From the NCBI RefSeq assembly GCF_000739615.1, contig NZ_BATP01000022.1:310001-374000 (forward strand): a stretch of 64,000 nucleotides of DNA. The letters are read 5' to 3'. Of this stretch, positions 25,152-33,268 are shown in pieces. Below the pieces are notes generated by a model. The model was not told the origin of the DNA, did no database searches, and saw only the letters and a list, made by a program, of their open reading frames with translations. Position 1 is the stretch's first letter. Each line of letters opens with the position of its first letter. The translations under genes were made by a program, and so were the position numbers. The DNA is from Haloferula sp. BvORR071 (GTDB lineage Bacteria > Verrucomicrobiota > Verrucomicrobiia > Verrucomicrobiales > Akkermansiaceae).

Positions 25152-25565
25152 ATGCAACTCACACGACTCGACCGCTATCTCCGCGAGCGCTTCGTCTACG
25201 AGACGCACATCTACACCCTGCGCCTGCCGGCCTCGATCCCGGCAGGTGCTATCGCCGAGGAACTCCCTGACTCTCCCGGGCGCAAGTTCCGGCATCGCTT
25301 CATCCTCCGCAGCGACAAGGCGGTGAGCGCCCTGATCTCCGAACTGCGGGACGGAAACCAGATGTTCACCACCCGCGTGGTGGACCGCGAGGCCTGGTAT
25401 GTCCCGCTCATCGCACCAAACGGTAAGTCCGTGACCTGGTGGTTGATCTGGGCATCCCTCGCCATCGTCGCCACCTTCGGCTTGGTCTATCTGGGCAACA
25501 TGCTCTGGGCCAACGAGGAGCTGCGGAAGAACGCCGCCGAAGCGCTGAAGCTCTTCAAGAACTAA
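25152..25565 (+). CDS. Single-pass membrane protein of the pilus cluster, unknown
   Basis: 137 residues. Residues about 1-90 are soluble, and a membrane helix lies at about 96-116 (WWLIWASLAIVATFGLVYLG) followed by a short helical tail, so it is tail-anchored. I recognise no domain. It sits 34 bp after pilC with the usual CCCTTACACCC leader, and a hairpin follows. It is probably an accessory of the same machine. Confidence 0.72.
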   Translation: MQLTRLDRYLRERFVYETHIYTLRLPASIPAGAIAEELPDSPGRKFRHRFILRSDKAVSALISELRDGNQMFTTRVVDREAWYVPLIAPNGKSVTWWLIWASLAIVATFGLVYLGNMLWANEELRKNAAEALKLFKN

Positions 25566-25581
25566 TCTCCGATGCGGGCAT

Positions 25582-25607
25582 GGAAATCATTTAGATTTCC
25601 GTCTTTT
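25582..25607 (+). terminator. Hairpin with T-rich tail, plus AT-rich leader before the pseudopilin gene
   Basis: GGAAATC-ATTTA-GATTTCC (25582-25600) is followed by GTCTTTTC. The next 40 bases are AT-rich and contain the palindrome TTCTTAAGAA (25614-25623), a candidate promoter or regulator site for the block starting at 25644. Confidence 0.5.
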
Positions 25608-25643
25608 CAATCATTCTTAAGAACCTTAAACATTTGCTGTCCC

Positions 25644-26066
25644 ATGAACTCCGGGTCCCATGCCAATCCTTCTCGCGGAGGATTCACGCTCATCGAGATG
25701 TCGTTGGTGATCTTCATCTTGATCATGCTCCTCAGCTTCGGCTTCGGGCTGTCTAACCAGATCACGAGCTGGAAGCTGGGGCGTGCCGGCTCGGAGATTT
25801 TGCGCACGGTCTACACCGCGCAGCGGACCTATCTGGCCGATCACCCGACCACACCGGTGAATGCGCTGACGCCCGCGATGCTGATCCCCTACCTGCCGAA
25901 CGGCGCGGTGGCCATGCCGACCTGCACCTCGCTGACGAATACCCAGCTATTCGTCCACGTGAATGTTTCCCCCCCTGTGCTGACGGTCACCCCCGGTGGC
26001 CTCGCTGGAGTCACCTACGATCCCTCCGGAAGAGCAAATGACTCCCTCTGGGACGTCGGGGAATGA
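25644..26066 (+). CDS. Type IV pseudopilin (minor pilin)
   Basis: The ATG at 25644 gives 140 residues. The leader SRGG is followed by FTLIEMSLVIFILIMLLSFG, a classical prepilin cleavage and hydrophobic core with Glu5. The remaining domain is small. It heads a block of five overlapping or closely spaced genes (25644-28687) and is likely a minor pilin priming or decorating the pilus. The longer frame from 25572 adds a non-pilin stretch and is less likely. Confidence 0.88.
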   Translation: MNSGSHANPSRGGFTLIEMSLVIFILIMLLSFGFGLSNQITSWKLGRAGSEILRTVYTAQRTYLADHPTTPVNALTPAMLIPYLPNGAVAMPTCTSLTNTQLFVHVNVSPPVLTVTPGGLAGVTYDPSGRANDSLWDVGE

Positions 26067-26572
26067 TGAAACACTATCGCCCTAGCATCGTCGCCTTGCT
26101 TGCCGCCGCCCTCGGATTCATCGGGAGCGCCGCGGCCGGGGAATTCACCCCGATGGGTGAGTACATGATCCTTCGCCAGATGAAGATCACCGGCAGTGGC
26201 AAGGTGGTGGAGATCCCGATCAAGCCACTGCCAATCAAGGTCGAGACCGACGGAGTCACCGTGCGTCTTTCCGCTGACACCAGCTCCGACAACGACAACT
26301 GGTCCACCTTCAAGATTTACCGCTCCGATGGCATCGGCCGCCAAACGGCTCCAGGGGGTCCGCTGGAAGTGGTCCCCGGCGTACAGGCTACCAGCGATAC
26401 CAGCGGAGTGCACAAGCACCTGCGGCTGACACGCGACACGCTGACGCTAACGGTTTTCCCGGGAGTTTCCGACCAGACCCTGGTCACCCAGGCCAAGCTT
26501 GTGGCCCCCGCCGAGTCCGGCGGGGCCGCCCCGCCTGCTGCGGATGCGCGGGCGGAATCCGAATCACCTTGA
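26063..26572 (+). CDS. Exported protein of unknown function
   Basis: 169 residues with a signal peptide (SIVALLAAALGFIGSAAAG) and a beta-rich body. It starts by ATGA overlap with the pseudopilin stop, so it is translationally coupled to it. I see no catalytic motif. A Gly/Ala/Pro-rich C-terminus suggests a flexible end. Likely an accessory pilus or surface component by context. Confidence 0.7.
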   Translation: MMKHYRPSIVALLAAALGFIGSAAAGEFTPMGEYMILRQMKITGSGKVVEIPIKPLPIKVETDGVTVRLSADTSSDNDNWSTFKIYRSDGIGRQTAPGGPLEVVPGVQATSDTSGVHKHLRLTRDTLTLTVFPGVSDQTLVTQAKLVAPAESGGAAPPAADARAESESP

Positions 26573-26580
26573 ACGATCCC

Positions 26581-27387
26581 ATGCGCCCTTTGCCCACTTC
26601 GACCCAGATCGCTCCGGTTGCCGCGAAGACGGCCCCGGTGGTCGCCACGCCCCAGACCTTGGAGTTGGGGCCGCTCACCGGCAGCAACTCCGCGGGCACG
26701 AACCGCCGCGCGCCCGCTGCCACGGCCCAGCGCGCGTATCCCTGGCTGCTGGTGACGAGCACCCTGCTCTCCGCGGGCTTCTTCACGCTCTACCTGACCA
26801 AGCCGGTGATCGCCGCCGGTGTCTCGTCCACCGCAGCTACCATGAACGTGGCCGGCCCGATGGATCCCACACCGCCGCCAGCCCCGGCACCTGCCGGGAC
26901 CAAGACCCAGGATTCCCTGCTGCCGAACGGCCACGCGCTGCCCGGCGACAAGAACAACAACAAGCCCCAGGCTGCCGATCCACGCCGCCTCGGCTCGGCC
27001 GCGGTCTCCGGTTCCGCTGCCTCTTATGAGGAGACCAACCTACGCGTCCAGCACGTGCTGAATGCCCGCGGCCCGGCTGGCGAGGACCTCGGCAAGGTCA
27101 CCCTCGAGGTGCCCGTGCTCTACGGCAGCCGCTCAATGCGCTGGACCCCCACTGAGGTGGCGCGGGCCCGCGAGTTGCTGGTCCGCATCGGCGACTATCA
27201 GGAACGCTCGCGCGCCCTGCGTGAGGAAGGCCGCGTGCTCATGGAGCAATGGAATGGCCTGGTGGGCGACTCGATCCCCGCCGAAGTCCTCCGCGCCGAC
27301 AGCCCGACCCTGACCCGGGCCGGCGTGAACAGCAGCCCGACCGCCGAATTGGACAGCTCTGAAGCCATCGAAATCCAGAACCGATGA
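26581..27387 (+). CDS. Single-pass membrane protein, unknown, pilus block
   Basis: I use the ATG at 26581 (268 residues). A TTG at 26569 overlaps the previous stop (TTGA) and remains possible. The N-terminal about 55 residues are cytoplasmic and Pro/Ala-rich, a helix follows (WLLVTSTLLSAGFFTLYL), then a Pro-rich linker and a helical region with RARELLVRIGDYQERSRALR. I recognise no family. It overlaps the next gene by four bases (ATGA). Confidence 0.68.
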   Translation: MRPLPTSTQIAPVAAKTAPVVATPQTLELGPLTGSNSAGTNRRAPAATAQRAYPWLLVTSTLLSAGFFTLYLTKPVIAAGVSSTAATMNVAGPMDPTPPPAPAPAGTKTQDSLLPNGHALPGDKNNNKPQAADPRRLGSAAVSGSAASYEETNLRVQHVLNARGPAGEDLGKVTLEVPVLYGSRSMRWTPTEVARARELLVRIGDYQERSRALREEGRVLMEQWNGLVGDSIPAEVLRADSPTLTRAGVNSSPTAELDSSEAIEIQNR

Positions 27388-28118
27388 AAGCCACCCTTCT
27401 TGCTTGCGCGCTCATCGCCGCCACTGCCTCCGCCCAGGACATCGCCCCGAAGGATTCGGAGCGGGATCCGCTGCTGGCGGCCCTCAGTGAAAATCTGGAT
27501 GAAGAGCCCGCGGTCACCGTGGATATCCGCTCCACCGCCCCGCCGATGGTGCCGACGATGGATTCCGAAGCCCCGGTCCTGGTGACTGGCAAGCCGTCGG
27601 AAGTCGCTACCGAAACCGGCGAACCCGTTGCCGAGCCGGAAGGCGTGACGGTGAATGTGGAGCCTGGCAGTGCCGGCTCCAGCGCGGTGGATGCCAAGTC
27701 AGTCAAACTGCTGGCCCCCTTCCCTGCCAAGCCGCTCTCCCACCCGCCCAAGGGCTGGCGCTTGGAGCACCCGAAGGAAGTGCCTGCCTTTACCCGCGAA
27801 GTGCCGCTCTCGAATGGCACCCACATCCAGCTTTCGATCCGCCCGCACCTGCTGGTGCCGGATGCGGATGGAGCACACGTAATCGCAGTGAAGGAGCCCG
27901 GCTACGAACCCGACAAGCGCTACGCGCAGACGGGTACGATGAGCGCCGTACTTTCCACCTCGATCGATCAGCTCGACCAGGACGCCCGCCAAATGAGCGA
28001 AGCCATCGACCGGCTTGAGCAGCTTCTGGGTTCCCTGCCTGCCACTGAGGCAGCCGCCCCGCGTGCCACGATCGTCAATCCTCCTCCGGTAGCACCCAAC
28101 CGCAAACCGACCCGATGA
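27384..28118 (+). CDS. Exported protein of unknown function, pilus block
   Basis: 244 residues with a signal peptide (MKATLLACALIAATASA), an acidic low-complexity middle, a small domain (about 110-190) and a helical C-terminal part with a predicted coiled coil (SIDQLDQDARQMSEAIDRLE). No known family is visible. It overlaps both neighbours by ATGA, so the block is probably one polycistron. Confidence 0.68.
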   Translation: MKATLLACALIAATASAQDIAPKDSERDPLLAALSENLDEEPAVTVDIRSTAPPMVPTMDSEAPVLVTGKPSEVATETGEPVAEPEGVTVNVEPGSAGSSAVDAKSVKLLAPFPAKPLSHPPKGWRLEHPKEVPAFTREVPLSNGTHIQLSIRPHLLVPDADGAHVIAVKEPGYEPDKRYAQTGTMSAVLSTSIDQLDQDARQMSEAIDRLEQLLGSLPATEAAAPRATIVNPPPVAPNRKPTR

Positions 28119-28687
28119 AAACCAGCTCTGTTCCGATCGCCTGCGGGACTGCCCTCGCCCTGATGGCAGGGGCCGCCGCTGCCCATTGGCTCTCCGTGCG
28201 TGACATGGTCACCTTGGCTACGCTCCTGCCGCAGCAAGCTCCCGCACCCGCTACCTCGCATCACGATGCAGCGATGCTGGCCAAGCTCACCGCCCCGCAG
28301 CCGCTGCCCGATGACAGCGTGGCCCGCGAGGCCAAGAGCACCCTGGCCGCCGCCCGCAAGGGTCAACCACAGCCGCTGTTCCAGCCTCAGCAGCAGCAGT
28401 TGCAGCCCGTGAGCGCACCGGCACCGGCCAATCCCAATCTCGTCGCCAGCCGGATCCCGGCTACCGCCAATAGCACGGAAGAAAAGCTCCTGCGCCATCT
28501 TGAGGACATCCTCGCCCAGAACCAGGAACTGCGTGACCGCGTGGCGGACACCAACCGCGACATGATGGAGCTGCGCCTGCAGGTCGATAGCTACCATGGC
28601 CAATTCCGCCCGCTCAAGGTGGAGGAAGAGCCTCGCTACTTCGACGACAGCAGTGGCGGCGTGCTGCCACCGCTGGACGCTCCCTGA
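28115..28687 (+). CDS. Exported or anchored protein with coiled coil, end of pilus block
   Basis: 190 residues with an N-terminal hydrophobic segment (CGTALALMAGAAAAHWL), a Gln/Pro-rich linker (FQPQQQQLQPV), and a coiled coil at about 122-160 (KLLRHLEDILAQNQELRDR). It starts by ATGA overlap and ends the unit, followed by a hairpin at 28733. The coiled coil suggests it pairs with the preceding proteins. Confidence 0.65.
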   Translation: MKTSSVPIACGTALALMAGAAAAHWLSVRDMVTLATLLPQQAPAPATSHHDAAMLAKLTAPQPLPDDSVAREAKSTLAAARKGQPQPLFQPQQQQLQPVSAPAPANPNLVASRIPATANSTEEKLLRHLEDILAQNQELRDRVADTNRDMMELRLQVDSYHGQFRPLKVEEEPRYFDDSSGGVLPPLDAP

Positions 28688-28732
28688 GTAAGCTGATACT
28701 CTACGACTTGAATCCGAACACCGGATTGTAAT

Positions 28733-28763
28733 CGGGCGGCTGATTGAACTCTGCCGCCCGTTT
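28733..28763 (+). terminator. Hairpin terminator at the end of the pilus unit
   Basis: CGGGCGGC and GCCGCCCG form an 8-bp stem with a 12-nt loop, followed by TTTG, 46 bases after the last stop. It fits the end of the co-directional block, and the following hydrolase has its own leader. Confidence 0.5.
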
Positions 28764-28778
28764 GCGTATCGTCAGCAA

Positions 28779-29720
28779 ATGGCAGCCCCGTCGTCATCCT
28801 CCGCTACTCCGCCCAAGCCCCGGCGGCGCCGCCTGAAGCGCTGGATGAAGATTACCGGGGCCACGGTGCTGGTCTTCGGCTTGGGCTCCTGCAGCTTGAC
28901 CAAGCGTCTCGTCGCAGAGGCGATCGTCCACCCGCAACGCAAGGGCGTGGGCGCACCGGTGCCGGAAGACCTGACGGCGCGGACCTTCAAACTGCCGGAC
29001 GGCGTGGAGCTCCGCACTTGGGAAGCCCGCCCGGCCGGACCGCCGAAAGCCGCGGTGCTGGTACTTCACGGCATCTCGGACTCGAAGGCCACCCAGGTCG
29101 AGACACTCCGCTTCCTAGCCCGCCGCGGTATCATGGCGATGGCGCCGGACATGCGCGCCCATGGCGATAGCGGCGGCCAATTCGCCACTTACGGCTATGT
29201 GGAGAAGAACGACCTCTCCCTGCTCCGCAAGGTGGTGGAGAAAGAATTCTCGAAGCTGCAGGTCGGCCTTTGGGGCACCTCCTACGGCGGCGCGATCGCG
29301 CTGCAGGCCATGAGCATCGATGACCAGTTCGACTTCGCGATCATCGAGAGCACCTTCGCGGACCTCCGTGATGTCGCCCGCGCACAAGTGGTCAGCCATA
29401 CTACCCTGCCGGTAAGCTGGCTCGGTCCCTACATGATGAATGAGGCCGGCAAGCTCGCCTCCTTCGATCCCGGCCAAGTCTCGCCCGAACACTCGATGGA
29501 GAAGATCAAGGTCCCCATCCTGCACATGCACGGGGTCAACGACGAGATCATCCCGATCGACCAAGGCCGCCGCATCGCGAGCCATTCCCATGATCCGAAT
29601 TACCGCTTCGTGGAGATTCCGAAGGGCACGCACTTCGGGCTGAAAGCCGGGGATCCGAAGAAGTACGATGAAGAGGTGAAAGCGTTTTTGGACAAGGTGG
29701 TGGGACCAGCACCGGAGTAA
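28779..29720 (+). CDS. Alpha/beta hydrolase, membrane-anchored
   Basis: 313 residues. After a basic cytoplasmic tail comes a hydrophobic helix (GATVLVFGLGSCSL) that may be an anchor or lipoprotein-like signal. The fold shows the oxyanion LVLHGISD, the nucleophile elbow GTSYGG with Ser at about 166, an acid in VNDEIIP and a His near the C-terminus (KGTHFG). It resembles serine hydrolases of the BD-FAE/peptidase S9-like group. The substrate cannot be inferred from the sequence, and it is not tied to the pilus unit. Confidence 0.85.
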   Translation: MAAPSSSSATPPKPRRRRLKRWMKITGATVLVFGLGSCSLTKRLVAEAIVHPQRKGVGAPVPEDLTARTFKLPDGVELRTWEARPAGPPKAAVLVLHGISDSKATQVETLRFLARRGIMAMAPDMRAHGDSGGQFATYGYVEKNDLSLLRKVVEKEFSKLQVGLWGTSYGGAIALQAMSIDDQFDFAIIESTFADLRDVARAQVVSHTTLPVSWLGPYMMNEAGKLASFDPGQVSPEHSMEKIKVPILHMHGVNDEIIPIDQGRRIASHSHDPNYRFVEIPKGTHFGLKAGDPKKYDEEVKAFLDKVVGPAPE

Positions 29721-29738
29721 ATCGACGGGCCATTCACG

Positions 29739-30200
29739 CTACTCTCCGACCGTCTCCAAAGCCCGGTTCTTGAGCTCGGCCGAAAGATACATCCCCGCTT
29801 CAGACTCCAGCCTGTCCAAGAGGGCTCTTGCGGAGGAAATCAGGTCCTGCCGCTTTGCAAGGAGAAGCACACCCAACAATCCAATTACCGGCACACCTTC
29901 TTGAGCAGCCAGTGCACGTCCCTTACGTTCGTCAATCAGCAGGCGATCTGCACCCAGTTCTTTCGCGAGTTCGATGGCTTCGGCTTCGCCCTTGTCCACG
30001 ACCTCTGTCATGCGCATGGCTTCGGCTGGATTGACGACAGCTTCAACACGCAGCCAGCCGGGGAGGTCGGCATGATTGCGCAATAGCTCCGTGCGAACTG
30101 CTTCCGGGATAACGACTTCGTTGAAGAGCTTTGGCAGAAGCTCAGCTTCGCCAACGGTTAGCAAAGCCGTCAGCGGCGAGGTATCAGACACTACAATCAT
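29739..30200 (-). CDS. PIN-domain toxin (DUF3368 type)
   Basis: 153 residues. It begins with the PIN signature VVSDTSPL, continues with the conserved acidic KGEAEAIELA, and has a DERKGRALA motif, as in the DUF3368 branch of PIN ribonucleases. In the family these cut RNA in the cytoplasm and are neutralised by a small partner. Its ATG overlaps the stop of the upstream antitoxin gene by 4 bp, and both are on the minus strand. Confidence 0.85.
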   Translation of the reverse strand: MIVVSDTSPLTALLTVGEAELLPKLFNEVVIPEAVRTELLRNHADLPGWLRVEAVVNPAEAMRMTEVVDKGEAEAIELAKELGADRLLIDERKGRALAAQEGVPVIGLLGVLLLAKRQDLISSARALLDRLESEAGMYLSAELKNRALETVGE

Positions 30201-30436
30201 CTCCCGGACAACAACTCGACCGTTTCCAAGTCCGCCTCCAATTCGTCCGAGCCGTAGTGCAGCGGGATCTTCCGCCGGCCGAGTTCACGAAGAAAATCCG
30301 CTTGGGTCAGGTCGGATATCTCCGCGGCCTGTCCGAGGGTAGCCTCGTCGGAAACAAACAAACCGATCGCCAGATGCAAGACGGCCTGCTGCGGCGAAAG
30401 TCGCTCCTCCAGTGGCTTTGGCAGAGTCACCTCCAT
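30197..30436 (-). CDS. UPF0175-family antitoxin
   Basis: 79 residues, typical of the UPF0175 family, which usually pairs with DUF3368 PIN toxins: N-terminal LPKPLEERL, a helix with AIGLFVSDEATLGQAAEIS, and a C-terminal HYGSDELEADLETVE. It would bind DNA or the toxin and regulate the operon. It is upstream of and overlaps the toxin gene, the classical order for such pairs. Confidence 0.82.
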   Translation of the reverse strand: MEVTLPKPLEERLSPQQAVLHLAIGLFVSDEATLGQAAEISDLTQADFLRELGRRKIPLHYGSDELEADLETVELLSGR

Positions 30437-30497
30437 GACTGGAGGATGCTCTCTTTATGCCAGCTACGCAAGGATGGAGGAAGATTCCCCCATTGCC

Positions 30498-32171
30498 TCA
30501 CATCGGCATCGGGAAGGCCCGGTTGAACGCAAACACCTTGTCGCGGATCGCGTGCAGCTTCGCCTCATCGCCGACGGCCGCGAGGGCCTCTGCGATGAAG
30601 TCGGCGACTTGCTCGACGTCCTTCTCCCTCATGCCGCGGGTGGTCACAGCCGGGGTGCCGATGCGGATGCCGCTGGGCTTCATCGGGGTGCCGGTGTCGA
30701 AGGGGATCGCGTTCTTGTTGACCGTGATGCCGGCTTCATCGAGCGCGTGCGAGGCATCGGCGCCGTTGAGGCTCTTGGCGCGGAGATCGACCATCATCAC
30801 GTGGTTGTCCGTGCCGCCGGAGACGATGCGGAAGCCGTGCTGCGTGAGGCGCGCGGCAAGGGCCTGCGCGTTCTTCACGATCTGCTGCTGGTAGTCCTTG
30901 AAGTCCGGCTTGAGCGCTTCGCCGAAGCAGACCGCCTTGGCGGCGATCACGTGCATCAGCGGACCGCCTTGGATGCCCGGGAAGACCTGGGCATCGATCT
31001 TCTTCGCGAACTCTTCCTTGCACAGGATGATGCCACCGCGCGGACCGCGCAGGGACTTGTGGGTGGTGGAGGTCACGAAGTCGGCGTGCGGCACCGGATT
31101 CGGGTGCACGCCCGCGGCCACGAGACCAGCAATGTGCGCCATATCGACGAAAAGGTAGGCTCCCACTTCGCGGGCGATGGTGGCCATGCGCTCGAAATCG
31201 ATCACGCGGGAGTAGGCGCTGGCGCCGACGGTGATCAGCGCGGGCTTGGTCTCGCGGGCCAGCTCGGCGAGGTGATCGTAGTCGATCCGCTCGTCGTCCT
31301 TGCTCACGCCGTAGTGGGTGACTTCGTAGAACTTGCCGGAGAAGTTCGCCTTGTGCCCGTGGGTCAAGTGACCGCCGTGGGCGAGATCCATGGTCAGGAT
31401 CTTGTCACCCGGCTTGAGCACGGAGAAATAGACCGCCGTGTTCGCCTGCGAACCGGAGTGGGCCTGCACGTTGGCGTGCTCGGCACCGAAAAGCTTCTTG
31501 GCGCGGTCGATCGCGAGCTGCTCGACGACATCGACGTTCTCGCAACCACCATACCAGCGGCGGCCGGGGTAGCCCTCGGCATACTTGTTGGTCAGGACCG
31601 AGCCCTGCGCTTCCATCACCGCCGGGGAGGCGAAGTTCTCGGAGGCGATCAGCTCGATGTTGTTGCGCTGGCGGCGCTCTTCCGCGGTGATCGCGGCGTA
31701 GAGTTCCGCGTCGATCTCGGCGATGCGGGAGCCGGAGGACTTGCAGACGCGGGCCTCGTGGCGGCCACCTTCAAAGGCGGTGGTAAGGAAAGCATCGATC
31801 ATCGCCACCGCGGTGCCGGCATCGACGGTCTTGGCGCCCAGGCAGAGCACGTTGGCGTCGTTGTGCTGGCGGGCGGTCACGGCCTCTTCCGCGGTCCGGA
31901 CGTTCGCGGCGCGGACGTGGCGGTGGCGGTTCGCGGCGATTGAGACGCCCACGCCGGAGGTGCAGCAGAGCACTCCATAGTCCTGAGTGCCATCAGCAAC
32001 AGACCGACCGACCAGATTCGCGAAGTCCGCGTAATCGACCGAATCGTGACCTTGGGTGCCGAAGTCGGTGACCTCATGCCCTGCCGCCTTCAAGTGGGCG
32101 ACAAGTTGGTCCTTCAGATCGACTCCGCCGTGATCGGCACCGAGGGCAATGCGCAGGGACTTTTGGCTCAT
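30498..32171 (-). CDS. Fusion of ribose-5-phosphate isomerase B and serine hydroxymethyltransferase
   Basis: A 557-residue fusion. Residues 1 to about 147 are RpiB-like ([26 protein letters not shown]), and residues about 150-557 are a complete SHMT. The PLP lysine is Lys372 in [12 protein letters not shown], with [10 protein letters not shown] and [10 protein letters not shown] also present. SHMT interconverts serine and glycine with tetrahydrofolate, and RpiB interconverts ribose and ribulose 5-phosphate. Both halves look intact. The join has no long linker. The fusion links the pentose and one-carbon supplies used in purine synthesis, but the purpose of the fusion is inference. Confidence 0.93.
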   Translation of the reverse strand: MSQKSLRIALGADHGGVDLKDQLVAHLKAAGHEVTDFGTQGHDSVDYADFANLVGRSVADGTQDYGVLCCTSGVGVSIAANRHRHVRAANVRTAEEAVTARQHNDANVLCLGAKTVDAGTAVAMIDAFLTTAFEGGRHEARVCKSSGSRIAEIDAELYAAITAEERRQRNNIELIASENFASPAVMEAQGSVLTNKYAEGYPGRRWYGGCENVDVVEQLAIDRAKKLFGAEHANVQAHSGSQANTAVYFSVLKPGDKILTMDLAHGGHLTHGHKANFSGKFYEVTHYGVSKDDERIDYDHLAELARETKPALITVGASAYSRVIDFERMATIAREVGAYLFVDMAHIAGLVAAGVHPNPVPHADFVTSTTHKSLRGPRGGIILCKEEFAKKIDAQVFPGIQGGPLMHVIAAKAVCFGEALKPDFKDYQQQIVKNAQALAARLTQHGFRIVSGGTDNHVMMVDLRAKSLNGADASHALDEAGITVNKNAIPFDTGTPMKPSGIRIGTPAVTTRGMREKDVEQVADFIAEALAAVGDEAKLHAIRDKVFAFNRAFPMPM

Positions 32172-32351
32172 AGGTAGGCTCGCTTGGGAGGCACGGAAAT
32201 GGGGGCGCGACCCCGCCCTGCCAAGTGAAAAGTGCCCGCCGCCGGGAGAAGGGGCCGAATCCCGAGGAGAAACTGTGCCATCCGGTCAAACCGGGATTCC
32301 GCAGAGCCTTAGGCCCCCGAAATCCGGGCTTGAGGCTCCCGAAAGGCGGGT

Positions 32352-32449
32352 GAAACCACGAATGAACACGGATTAACACGAATGAAGACCATGCTCCGGC
32401 GATCTTCCCTGCCTTTCATTCGTGTTTATTGGTGTTTATTCGTGGTTCC
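32352..32449. repeat. Inverted repeat of 37-bp arms built from AACACGAAT-like units
   Basis: Left arm 32352-32388, right arm 32413-32449. Read as complements, 30 of 37 positions match. Each arm is made of about three units related to AACACGAATNA. The loop is 24 bp. It can form a long hairpin, in a 300-bp stretch between the rpiB-glyA fusion and the amidase gene that holds no other feature I can name. A dispersed genomic repeat is likely. Confidence 0.8.
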
Positions 32450-32471
32450 ATCGGCACCCGAACACGGCCAC

Positions 32472-33224
32472 CTACTCCTTGGATTTGGCATCAGCCGGGG
32501 CTACGGCATGCTCCACCAACGCCTTCGCGACGCTGGCAGCAATCTCCTTGCGGATCGCGGCGGAACTCTCCCCTTCCAGCAGCCATGCTGCCACCTTCGG
32601 GTTATCGATGAACTCGATCTCCAGGAAACAGGCGTCCAGAGCCTTCCCCCGCTCGAGCGCGCGAAGATAGCGGAAGAGGTGGGAGCCCTCGGGCTTGCGA
32701 TCAAAGATCTGGGCTGGCTTCGCCTTCGACGCGGGATCGTACTTGAGCGTCACGGCTTCCACCGCCTTCGACAGGCTGTCCCCGAATGCCTTGTCCCGCT
32801 TGAGCTGCGCGGCGGTATTGGCCGGAACTCCCTGATACTTCTCACCCTGCACCACAGCCACCGGTCCATGTGCCGAGGGAGTAGAATTGAAATGAATGCT
32901 GACGAAGGCGATCGCGCCGGGCAGATCCGCGGTTTTGGCCCGCGCCTGCATGCCCACATTCACGTCGCTCGTGCGGGTGAGAACCGCTTTGGCCTGCCCG
33001 GATTCATTCACGAGCCGAGCGATCTCCTTGGAGAGCTCCAGGGTGAGATCCTTCTCCGAATAGGTCTCGCCGGAGCGCGGCGACTTGAATTCCGCGTTGT
33101 TCGGGCTGCTGTGGTCCAGTTCGGCCCCGCTGCCGCCGTGCCCCGCATCGATCACCACGATCGGGAGTTCCCCGCGAGCTACGGAGAGGATCGCGACAAG
33201 CAGGGCTACGGACTTCATCCTCAT
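32472..33224 (-). CDS. N-acetylmuramoyl-L-alanine amidase (Amidase_3 type)
   Basis: With the ATG at 33224 (33218 is an alternative), the product is 250 residues with a signal peptide (MKSVALLVAILSVARG). The zinc ligands of the Amidase_3 family are visible: His29 in DAGHGG, a Glu in SEKDLTLELS, and His in FVSIHFN. The catalytic Glu fits EIEFIDN near the C-terminus. It cuts the peptide side chain from peptidoglycan in the periplasm. Confidence 0.88.
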   Translation of the reverse strand: MRMKSVALLVAILSVARGELPIVVIDAGHGGSGAELDHSSPNNAEFKSPRSGETYSEKDLTLELSKEIARLVNESGQAKAVLTRTSDVNVGMQARAKTADLPGAIAFVSIHFNSTPSAHGPVAVVQGEKYQGVPANTAAQLKRDKAFGDSLSKAVEAVTLKYDPASKAKPAQIFDRKPEGSHLFRYLRALERGKALDACFLEIEFIDNPKVAAWLLEGESSAAIRKEIAASVAKALVEHAVAPADAKSKE

Positions 33225-33268
33225 GAGTTCCCGTATAGCGGATCTTCGCCCTCCGAGGCAGGGATCTT

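Noticed and set aside
23951-25162. 403-codon minus-strand frame opposite pilC
   Set aside because: Antisense to a gene with recognisable platform-protein motifs.
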